Positions 34,369 through 41,729 of a stretch of 64,000 bases of DNA are shown here, one piece after another. Under the pieces are notes generated by a model. The model was not told the origin of the DNA, did no database searches, and was given only the letters and a program-made list of their open reading frames with translations. How positions within the stretch are numbered: position 1 is the first letter of the stretch; the number at the start of each line of letters is the position of its first letter. Source of the stretch: DASXHY01 sp036272195 (lineage in GTDB: Bacteria > Verrucomicrobiota > Verrucomicrobiia > Limisphaerales > DASXHY01); contig DATAZE010000005.1 of the NCBI GenBank assembly GCA_036272195.1, positions 16,078 to 80,077 on the forward strand. The letters are read 5' to 3'. A program made the position numbers and the translations under genes.

Positions 34369-34821
34369 ATGGCCCACACGTTCACAAATCTTTTAACCCA
34401 TATCATTTTCAGCACTAAAGATCGAATGCCAATGCTTGATGCCCATCTTAAAGAAAGATTGCTTCCTTACATAGGTGGCATTTTTCGCGAATTGGGTGCG
34501 ACGCCACTTTTAATCAATGGCCCGACCGATCACAGACATGTTCTTACAGTTCTTCCAGCGAGGATTGCGGTTTCGGAAATTCTCAACAAGGTGAAGACCA
34601 ATTCCTCCAGATGGGTTCATAAAGAGTTTCCGAATCAGAGAACGTTTGCCTGGCAGACTGGTTACGCGGCGTTTAGCGTGAGTTCGTCGCAAAAGGAAGC
34701 TGTGCTTGAATATATTGCAAACCAGGAAGAACACCACCGCAAGATTTCGTTTAAAGAAGAATTTGTGTCGTTTCTCAAGAAACACGAGATCGAACACCAT
34801 GAAAAATATCTTTGGGAATGA
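34369..34821 (+). CDS. REP-associated tyrosine (IS200/IS605-like, Y1) transposase
   Basis: 150 residues, single-domain HUH-type DNA-nicking transposase. Catalytic features by position: residues 55-57 H-R-H in GPTDHRHVLTVLPA where the family has His-hydrophobic-His, and a candidate nucleophile Tyr115 in EYIANQEEHHRKISF. Conserved VKTNSSRWVHKEF and a C-terminal FLKKHEIEHHEKYLWE match RAYT/IS200-like proteins. The His-Arg-His is unusual; the protein is otherwise intact. No tnpB partner, as in RAYTs. It probably acts on the flanking REP hairpins, being single-strand specific. The ATG at 34369 was chosen because the upstream frame is REP sequence. Confidence 0.85.
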   Translation: MAHTFTNLLTHIIFSTKDRMPMLDAHLKERLLPYIGGIFRELGATPLLINGPTDHRHVLTVLPARIAVSEILNKVKTNSSRWVHKEFPNQRTFAWQTGYAAFSVSSSQKEAVLEYIANQEEHHRKISFKEEFVSFLKKHEIEHHEKYLWE

Positions 34822-34844
34822 AGAGCCCATTTCGCAAATATTTT

Positions 34845-34934
34845 CTGTCGCCCCTGCCGGGGCTCGATTTGTTTTATTCGTCTGACCCACGGCTTGCGCC
34901 GTGGGCTACCGTCTGCCGCCACTCCGTGGCTATA
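34845..34934 (-). repeat. REP-like element, right inverted copy
   Basis: Complement of the left copy: gtcgcccctgccggggctcg, then cccacggcttgcgccgtggg + ctac, then cgtctgccgccactccgtgg. The ~24-base central stem is identical to the left copy in inverted orientation. It ends seven bases before the nuoL ATG (34942), so it lies in the nuoL translation leader. Confidence 0.8.
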
Positions 34935-34941
34935 AACTGAA

Positions 34942-37035
34942 ATGCCCTGGATCATCAAAAACCTCTGGCTGATTCCCGTGCTGCCCATGCTGGCGGCGGG
35001 GGTGAGCGCGCTCATGCCGCGACGATGCCGGATTCCGTCGGCATCGCTGGCCATCGGCTCACTGGTCATTTCATTTTTGCTGTCGTTGTGCGCCTTCTCC
35101 CAGACGCTGAGCCATCACGGCGAGGAAGCGCGGCAGGTTTTCAATTTCAACTGGTTTCAATTTGGCGATCAATGGGTTCAACTCGGCTGGGTGCTCGATC
35201 CGCTCACGGCGGTGATGCTCGTAATGGTCACTTTCGTCGGCACGCTTATTTTCATCTATAGCGTCGGCTACATGTCGCACGATGAAAACTTCACGCGATT
35301 TTTCACGTTCCTTTCGCTGTTCGCGGGCGCGATGCTCGGTGTCGTCATCGCCAACAGCCTGTTGCTGCTATTCATCTGTTGGGAATTGGTTGGCCTTACG
35401 TCGTATTTGCTCATCGGTTTTTGGTATCACAAACCAGCCGCGGCGGCGGCGGCAAAAAAAGCATTCATTACCACGCGCATCGGCGACGTTGCCCTGTTGC
35501 TCGGCATGGTTTGGCTGTACTCGCGAAGCGGAACATTACTCTTTTACAACCAGGGCGCCGGCTGCCTGGAACAAAACTCACTGTACGCACTGGCCAATCA
35601 TCGCCCGATCTTTGGAATGGCCGTTTCGACGGGCATCGGCCTGTTGATCTTCGCCGGCGCCGTCGGCAAATCCGGCCAGGTGCCCCTGCACGTATGGCTG
35701 CCGGACGCAATGGAAGGCCCCACACCGGTCAGCGCGCTGATTCACGCTGCGACGATGGTGGCCGCCGGTGTTTTCCTGGTGGCGCGCATGTATCCTTTGA
35801 TGAGCGTTGGCGGTGCGACAGTGCACACATTGCACGTTATCACGTGGGTCGGCGCCATCACCGCCATTTTCGCGGCGAGCATTGCCGTCGCGCAGGATGA
35901 CATCAAACGCATCCTCGCTTACTCCACCGTTTCACAACTTGGTTACATGATGATGGGTCTCGGCGTCGGCGGCGTGGCCGTCGGGATGTTTCACCTCATC
36001 ACGCACGCGTTTTTCAAAGCGTTGTTGTTCATGGGCGCTGGCTCGGTGATTCACGGATGCCACGAGGAACAGGACATTTGCCGGATGGGCGGCCTGCGCA
36101 AATTCATGCCCGTCACTTTCCTGACCTACGCCGTCGGCATGCTGGCGCTGTGCGGCTTTCCGCTGTTGTTCTCCGGTTTTTGGAGCAAGGACGAAATTCT
36201 GCACTCGGCGCACGATTGGCCGGTATCGCATATTCCATTTTATCTTGGAGCCGCCGGCGCGCTCCTGACCGCTTTTTACATGACGCGCCAGGTGTTTTAT
36301 GTATTCTTCGGAGATTGCCGTTTGCACCTCGGCCGAACCACCGCTTCCGAACGCCGCACCGTTGAACATGCCGGCGTGTCCGTCAAAGAACATCCGCACG
36401 CTGAATTGTCCGGCAACCCGCACGAAAGCCCGGCAAGCATGACAATTCCTTTAATCATTCTCGCGGCCTGTTCAATATTGCTGGGCTTCCTTGGCACGCC
36501 CGCGTGGCCATGGTTCCAGAAATTTCTCGGCGCAGAAGGGGAAGGATTCAATCCGGGCATCGTCTCGCTCATGATCGCTTCGAGCGTGATTGTCTTTATC
36601 GGCATGGGACTTGGCTGGTGGTTTTACGGTCGAAATCCCCTGGAACAATCCGTGCGGCACGACCCGCTCCTGCAACTGCGGCCCGACATCTTCACGCTGT
36701 TGCATCACAAATTTTACGTCGATGAAATTTACGAGCACACCATCATTGCCTTCAACGCCTGGTTCGCGCACGCCTGCGATTGGCTGGATTTTTGGATTTG
36801 GAATGGCGCCGTGCAACTTGTGTCGTATGCCGTCATTGGCCTTTCGTGGGTGAACCGCTGTTGCGATGAGTTCGTCGTCAATCTCGGTTTCGACGAAGGC
36901 TGCAAGGGCGTTTCGTCCGGTGGCAAAATCCTCTCGCGCCTGCAAAACGGGCGCGTGCAAAATTATTTGCGCGTAATTGGAATCGGTCTGACCGCGCTGG
37001 CATTGCTGTTGATATGGGGATGTCGCCCGTCATGA
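34942..37035 (+). CDS. nuoL: NADH-quinone oxidoreductase subunit L, with lengthened C-terminal lateral region
   Basis: Distal antiporter-like subunit of the membrane arm. 697 residues, longer than E. coli NuoL (about 613). It has the TM5 Glu in FICWELVGLTSYLLIGFW, the TM7 Lys in GKSGQVPLHVWLPDAMEGPT and the distal Lys region DDIKRILAYSTVSQLGYMMM. After the last antiporter helices, the stretch from IYEHTIIAFNAWFAHACDWL to GRVQNY is about 80 residues, against about 50 for the E. coli lateral-helix region as I recall it. That is consistent with an extended lateral helix able to span an extra antiporter subunit. It overlaps nuoM (first copy) by ATGA. Confidence 0.95.
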   Translation: MPWIIKNLWLIPVLPMLAAGVSALMPRRCRIPSASLAIGSLVISFLLSLCAFSQTLSHHGEEARQVFNFNWFQFGDQWVQLGWVLDPLTAVMLVMVTFVGTLIFIYSVGYMSHDENFTRFFTFLSLFAGAMLGVVIANSLLLLFICWELVGLTSYLLIGFWYHKPAAAAAAKKAFITTRIGDVALLLGMVWLYSRSGTLLFYNQGAGCLEQNSLYALANHRPIFGMAVSTGIGLLIFAGAVGKSGQVPLHVWLPDAMEGPTPVSALIHAATMVAAGVFLVARMYPLMSVGGATVHTLHVITWVGAITAIFAASIAVAQDDIKRILAYSTVSQLGYMMMGLGVGGVAVGMFHLITHAFFKALLFMGAGSVIHGCHEEQDICRMGGLRKFMPVTFLTYAVGMLALCGFPLLFSGFWSKDEILHSAHDWPVSHIPFYLGAAGALLTAFYMTRQVFYVFFGDCRLHLGRTTASERRTVEHAGVSVKEHPHAELSGNPHESPASMTIPLIILAACSILLGFLGTPAWPWFQKFLGAEGEGFNPGIVSLMIASSVIVFIGMGLGWWFYGRNPLEQSVRHDPLLQLRPDIFTLLHHKFYVDEIYEHTIIAFNAWFAHACDWLDFWIWNGAVQLVSYAVIGLSWVNRCCDEFVVNLGFDEGCKGVSSGGKILSRLQNGRVQNYLRVIGIGLTALALLLIWGCRPS

Positions 37036-38618
37036 ACGAACTTCCCCTCATCACCATCCTCACGTTCGTGCCGTTCTTCGGCGCGATCGTCCTCGCCGCG
37101 GGCAGAAGCGACAATAAAATCCCCACGCGCCGGTTCGCCTTCGGCGTGAGCCTCGTCTCGCTCGCGCTGGTGTTGGTGATGTGGAAATACTTCGATGCCT
37201 CCGCCGCCGGTTTTCAATTCGAGGAACGTCACACTTGGATATCCGCGCTCGGTGCGGAATATCGCGTGGCAGTGGATGGATTGGGACTGCTCATGGTCCT
37301 CCTGGCCGCCGTAATCACACCGATGGCGATCCTCGCGTCCTGGCGCAATGAAGATCGCCCGCACATTTATTTCTCGATGGTGCTGTTCCTGCAATCGGGA
37401 CTTTTCGGCACCTTCACCGCGTTGAACTTTTTGCATTGGTTCCTCTTTTGGGAATTGAGCCTGGTCCCGGCGTTTTTCCTGGTGCGGCTTTGGGGCGGCC
37501 CGCAACGCGCGGCAGCGGCGACACAATTTTTTGTCTACACCATGGTCGGCAGCATCGCGCTGCTGCTGGCATTCCTGGGAATTTTTCTCGCGACAAAAAA
37601 CGGCGCGAATCCGGGCGTTTTTGATTTCACCGCCCTTGCGGAGTTAGGCCGCGTGGATGGAATTAAAGAAGGCGTCCTGCGGAATCTCGGTTTTCACCTT
37701 TTCGGGCACGCGTTCACCGCTTCGGCCATGACCAAGCTGATTTTCCTGGGAGCGCTCCTCGGTTTTGCCGTCAAAGTGCCGCTGATGCCGTTTCACACCT
37801 GGCTGCCGTCTACTTACACGGAAGCGCCCAGCAGCACCACCATGTTGCTCACCGGCGTGATGTCGAAAATGGGCGTGTATGGTTTTCTGCGAATCCTGCT
37901 GCCGATTTTTCCGTATCAAATCCAGGCGCTGCGCACGCCGCTGCTCGCGCTGGCGGTCATCACGATTATTTTTTCCGCCAGCGCCGCGTTTGCGCAACGG
38001 GATTTGAAACGCATTTTCGCTTACTCGTCCATCAACCACCTCGGATATTGCCTGCTCGCCATTTTTGCCGTCGCAACCTCTGGCGCGGGACTGGCCGCGC
38101 CCGCCACGGAAAAAGCCGCGGCCCTGAGCGGCGTATTGCTGCAAATGTTCAACCACGGTTTGACCGCGGCGACGTTGTTCTGGTTCGTGGCGCTGCTCGA
38201 GCAACGGAGCGGGGGATTGCGCGGGTTGCACGACTTCGGCGGGCTTCGCAAAGTCGCGCCGGTCTTTTGCGGGCTGATGGGCATCGCGCTGTTTTCATCG
38301 CTCGGATTGCCGGGGCTGAACGGATTCATCGGCGAATTTCTGATTTTCAAAGGCGTCTTTCCGCTCGCAATGTTTTCGGCCTCGTTGTCCGTGATCGGCC
38401 TGTTGGTCACGGCAATTGTCATTCTCACCGTCTTACAACGCGTCTTTAACGGCCCGCTGAATCCGAAATGGTCGGCGTTTCCCGACCTGACCACGTGCGA
38501 ACGCGTGATGCTGGCCGTGCCCATTGCTTTGATGTTTGTGCTGGGTGTGTATCCGCAATTCGTGCTGGGCGTCATCAACCACACCGTCACCGAAATGGTG
38601 AAACAATTGCCATTCTGA
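37032..38618 (+). CDS. nuoM: NADH-quinone oxidoreductase subunit M, first copy (canonical)
   Basis: Antiporter-like proton-pumping subunit, 528 residues from the ATG at 37032, which overlaps the nuoL stop. The TM5 Glu is in FLFWELSLVPAFFLVRLWGG, the TM7 Lys in FAVKVPLMPFHTWLPSTYTE, and the TM8 Lys in LTGVMSKMGVYGFLRI. All three charged residues of the proton path are present. A loop between the halves (TKNGANPGVFDFTALAELGR) is family-typical. A second, diverged nuoM follows two bases later. Confidence 0.95.
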   Translation: MNELPLITILTFVPFFGAIVLAAGRSDNKIPTRRFAFGVSLVSLALVLVMWKYFDASAAGFQFEERHTWISALGAEYRVAVDGLGLLMVLLAAVITPMAILASWRNEDRPHIYFSMVLFLQSGLFGTFTALNFLHWFLFWELSLVPAFFLVRLWGGPQRAAAATQFFVYTMVGSIALLLAFLGIFLATKNGANPGVFDFTALAELGRVDGIKEGVLRNLGFHLFGHAFTASAMTKLIFLGALLGFAVKVPLMPFHTWLPSTYTEAPSSTTMLLTGVMSKMGVYGFLRILLPIFPYQIQALRTPLLALAVITIIFSASAAFAQRDLKRIFAYSSINHLGYCLLAIFAVATSGAGLAAPATEKAAALSGVLLQMFNHGLTAATLFWFVALLEQRSGGLRGLHDFGGLRKVAPVFCGLMGIALFSSLGLPGLNGFIGEFLIFKGVFPLAMFSASLSVIGLLVTAIVILTVLQRVFNGPLNPKWSAFPDLTTCERVMLAVPIALMFVLGVYPQFVLGVINHTVTEMVKQLPF

Positions 38619-38620
38619 CC

Positions 38621-40117
38621 ATGCTCGCCTGGACAATTTACATTTCATTCCTCGGCGTGCTGGTGCTGATGCTTCTGCCCAAGGGCAATGCCGCCGCGGC
38701 GCGCGCGGTCGCGTTGCTGGTCGCCGTCGCGGGGTTGGCGATTGGAATTGCGGGCCTGGTTCATTACCAATCCGCTGTCGCCGTACCCGGCTCGGAAAAA
38801 ATCGTCACCATCGCCAACGCCGATTGGGTTTCCTCGCTCGGCATCCACTATCATCTCGCTGCGGACGGCGTCAGTCTCACTCTGGTTTTGCTGACTGGAC
38901 TGGCGGCGGTGGCTGGGATTCTTTTCTCGTGGAACATCGAGCATCGCACCAAGGAATTTTTTGCGTTTTATCTCGCGCTTATCGGCGGGGTTTATGGCGT
39001 GTTCCTCAGTTTCGATTTGTTCCTGCTCTTTGTCTTTTACGAAATCGCCATCGTGCCAAAATATTTCATCATCGCGATCTGGGGTTCCACGCGGCGCGAA
39101 TACGGCGCGATGAAACTCGCCCTCTATTCATTCATCGGCAGCGCGATGGTGCTGATTGGGTTGATCGCGGCCTACGTCGTTTCGGGCGCGCATTCGTTCA
39201 ACGTCGTCGAACTCGCGAAGTATCCCTTCCCGCACAATTTCCAAATGTGGGCGTTTCCGCTGGTGTTCATCGGATTCGCGATCCTGGCCGGCATGTGGCC
39301 GTTTCACACCTGGGCGCCGACCGGCCACGTGGCCGCGCCCACCGCTGCCTCGATGCTCCTTGCCGGCGTGGTGATGAAACTCGGCGCCTACGGCTGTCTC
39401 CGTGTGGCAATGACCTTGTTTCCCGACGGCCTGATGGCGTGGAGAAACTTTTTCGCCATTCTTGCCGTAATCGGAATCATCTACGGCGCCACCGTCGCGC
39501 TCGTGCAAAAAGATTTCAAATTCGTCATCGGTTATTCCAGCGTGAGTCACATGGGTTTTGTGCTGCTCGGCTTGATGACCTTGAACGCCATCGGCCTCAG
39601 CGGCGCGGTGCTGCAAATGTTCTCGCACGGAATCATCGCGAGTCTGCTGTTTGCCGTGGTGGGGCGAATGGTCTACGACCGGACGCACACGCGCGAACTG
39701 GATATTTTGCAAACGATGGGCTTGAACAAAGCAATCCCATTTGCGGCGGTGACGTTTATCATCGCTAGCATAGCTTCGATGGGATTGCCCGGGTTCAGCG
39801 GATTTGCCGCCGAGTTCCAGGTCATCATTGGCGCGTGGCAGGCGTTTCCGACGATGGCGATTTTGACCGGAATCGGAATTCTGATTGGCGTTGCTTACAC
39901 CCTGCGCGTGCTGCAAAAGGCTTTTTTTGGCGAGGTGGAAGCGAAAGCAGAACATGCTCACGAACCATTGCCGCCGATTTCGGTGCCGGAAAGATTGGGT
40001 GCTGTTCTTTTAATAGGTGTGTCGCTCCTGATCGGCTTGTGGCCCCGGCTGTTGCTCGATGTGATTATGCCGAGCTTTGATTCACCGTTGTTCGATTGGC
40101 TGAGGAGGTCGCCATGA
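38621..40117 (+). CDS. nuoM: NADH-quinone oxidoreductase subunit M, second copy, missing the TM7 lysine
   Basis: A second NuoM-family subunit, 498 residues from the ATG at 38621. The TM5 Glu is kept (FVFYEIAIVPKYFIIAIWGS), and so is the TM8 Lys (AGVVMKLGAYGCLRV). The TM7 site that reads F-A-V-K-V-P in the first copy reads IGFAILAGMWPFHTWAPTGH here, without the Lys. LVQKDFKFVIGYSSVSHMGF is present near TM12. Two nuoM genes plus a long NuoL lateral region is the arrangement described for '2M' complex I. It overlaps nuoN by ATGA at 40114. Confidence 0.93.
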   Translation: MLAWTIYISFLGVLVLMLLPKGNAAAARAVALLVAVAGLAIGIAGLVHYQSAVAVPGSEKIVTIANADWVSSLGIHYHLAADGVSLTLVLLTGLAAVAGILFSWNIEHRTKEFFAFYLALIGGVYGVFLSFDLFLLFVFYEIAIVPKYFIIAIWGSTRREYGAMKLALYSFIGSAMVLIGLIAAYVVSGAHSFNVVELAKYPFPHNFQMWAFPLVFIGFAILAGMWPFHTWAPTGHVAAPTAASMLLAGVVMKLGAYGCLRVAMTLFPDGLMAWRNFFAILAVIGIIYGATVALVQKDFKFVIGYSSVSHMGFVLLGLMTLNAIGLSGAVLQMFSHGIIASLLFAVVGRMVYDRTHTRELDILQTMGLNKAIPFAAVTFIIASIASMGLPGFSGFAAEFQVIIGAWQAFPTMAILTGIGILIGVAYTLRVLQKAFFGEVEAKAEHAHEPLPPISVPERLGAVLLIGVSLLIGLWPRLLLDVIMPSFDSPLFDWLRRSP

Positions 40118-41580
40118 ATTTCTTGGAACTCCTCCAACTCGCCGTGCCGGAAACTGTTGTCGTTTTGACGGCGTTGATTGTGCTCGCGGTGGACGTGGTC
40201 ACCATGCGTGAATTGGAAACACGTTTCCGGTTCCTCGTCAGTGGAATGATCGCCTGCGTCGGGTGTTTCGGGGCCATCGCCTGGATGCTCATTTCCCACA
40301 CGCACGCGAATGCCTTCGGCGGTATGCTCGTCGTCGATCCGATGACGCAGTTCGTCAAAATCGCGCTCCTGGCGTTGACTATTTTCACGATCCTGCTCTC
40401 GATGGATTCCGATTTCACCGATCACGTCGGCGAATATCTCGCGCTCATTTTGCTGGCCGCGGTGGGAATGATGTTCCTGGTAAGCGCGGAAGATATCCTG
40501 ATGATTTTCATCGCGCTGGAACTCACCAGCCTCTCGCTTTACATCCTGACTGCGTTCAACAAACGTGATATCAAGTCCGCCGAAGCCTCGCTGAAATATT
40601 TTCTGTTCGGCGGCATGTCGGCGGCGTTCACGCTCTTTGGCCTGAGCCTGATTTACGGATTGTCGGGCACGACGAACCTGCCGGAAATTGCCGCCGCTCT
40701 CGCCGGCAAAGGCCTCGACCCGCTGCTCGCCGTCGCCATCGTGATGGTTGTGATTGGTTTCGGCTTCAAAGTCGCGGCCGTGCCGTTTCATCTTTGGGCG
40801 CCGGACGCCTATCAGGGCGCGCCCACGCCGAGCGCGGCCTTCATCGCCTCGGGTTCAAAAGTCGCGAGCTTCTTCATCTTTGCAAAAGTCATGGCCATCG
40901 GCTTTGCCGGAAAAGAAATCGAAGGCAGCGGCGCGTGGCACGGTTACGTGCCCGGCTGGGTGCCGGTGGTGGCCATCGTCGCCGCGCTCTCGATGATCCT
41001 GGGAAATCTCGTGGCGATTGTCCAAAGCAGCGTACGCCGCTTGATCGCTTATTCAGCGATTGCCCATGCAGGTTACATGTTGCTGGCGATCATGTCGCAC
41101 AACGAGCAGGGATTGAAGGCGCTGATTTATTACGCGGTCACTTACGGTCTTACGACAATTGGCGTGTTCGGCGTCGTGGCGGTGGTGGAGCGGGGGACCG
41201 GCGGCGAAAAGCTTTCTGATTTTGCCGGATTGAGCCGCCGCGCGCCGTTGGTTTCGTTTTGCATGTTGATTTTCATGTTGTCGCTGGCGGGAATTCCGCC
41301 ACTAGCCGGATTTTTTGGAAAATTTTTCGTCTTCACTGCGGCGATCAATTCGGACGCGCCCAATCTCGGCCTGCTCTGGCTCGTGATTCTGGCCGTCGCC
41401 ATGAGCGCCGTATCGCTGTTTTATTATTTGCAGGTGCTGAAGCAGATTTACGTCAGCGATCCCGCCGCACCTGCGGACCCTCTCAAACCCTCCATTTTGA
41501 CCCAGATTGTCCTCGCCGTGCTCGCGGGATTGGTGATTTTGTTCGGCTGCTTCCCCAACCTCTTGATCGGCAGGATTTAG
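40114..41580 (+). CDS. nuoN: NADH-quinone oxidoreductase subunit N
   Basis: Antiporter-like subunit nearest NuoK, 488 residues from the ATG at 40114; GAGGAGG lies just upstream and the start overlaps the nuoM stop. The TM5 Glu is in MIFIALELTSLSLYILTAFN and the TM7 Lys in GFGFKVAAVPFHLWAPDAYQ. SGSKVASFFIFAKV and SVRRLIAYSAIAHAGYMLLA are also typical. Last gene of the operon. Confidence 0.95.
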   Translation: MNFLELLQLAVPETVVVLTALIVLAVDVVTMRELETRFRFLVSGMIACVGCFGAIAWMLISHTHANAFGGMLVVDPMTQFVKIALLALTIFTILLSMDSDFTDHVGEYLALILLAAVGMMFLVSAEDILMIFIALELTSLSLYILTAFNKRDIKSAEASLKYFLFGGMSAAFTLFGLSLIYGLSGTTNLPEIAAALAGKGLDPLLAVAIVMVVIGFGFKVAAVPFHLWAPDAYQGAPTPSAAFIASGSKVASFFIFAKVMAIGFAGKEIEGSGAWHGYVPGWVPVVAIVAALSMILGNLVAIVQSSVRRLIAYSAIAHAGYMLLAIMSHNEQGLKALIYYAVTYGLTTIGVFGVVAVVERGTGGEKLSDFAGLSRRAPLVSFCMLIFMLSLAGIPPLAGFFGKFFVFTAAINSDAPNLGLLWLVILAVAMSAVSLFYYLQVLKQIYVSDPAAPADPLKPSILTQIVLAVLAGLVILFGCFPNLLIGRI

Positions 41581-41626
41581 AGCGTTTTTTGAGAATGCTT
41601 TAGTCCGCAATTGGCCCGCGACCTGC

Positions 41627-41656
41627 TTGAATTTCTTCTCGATATAGTGATATTAT
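41627..41656 (+). promoter_or_regulatory. Candidate promoter for the S53 peptidase gene
   Basis: TTGAAT (41627-41632), 18 bases, TATTAT (41651-41656), about 75 bases before the GTG start. This is the best sigma-70-like match in the AT-rich 149-base gap after nuoN. Nothing else is recognised there. Confidence 0.4.
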
Positions 41657-41729
41657 TGGTGTCGTCAGGGAGAGATCAAAATCCGAGGACGTAAACCTTT
41701 AAGTTGTAAAACCTTAGCCTTAAATAGTT

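Larger units (their letters stand above)
34281..34934. mobile_element. REP-associated transposase unit inserted in the nuo operon
   Basis: A single transposase gene (34369-34821) between two inverted copies of the same REP-like sequence. The left copy has gtagcccacggcgcaagccg (34311-34330); the right copy has the complement, cggcttgcgccgtgggctac (34890-34909). No second gene and no long terminal repeats beyond the REP copies. It interrupts nuoK-nuoL in the sense orientation, so the operon must be read through it or restarted after it. Confidence 0.75.

Noticed and set aside
34281..34934. A complete IS605-type insertion sequence
   Set aside because: No tnpB or second gene and no classical left and right ends apart from REP copies; RAYT unit fits better.
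41581..41729. Small RNA gene after nuoN
   Set aside because: AT-rich with a promoter-like pair but no recognisable RNA structure or terminator; more simply the leader of the S53 gene.
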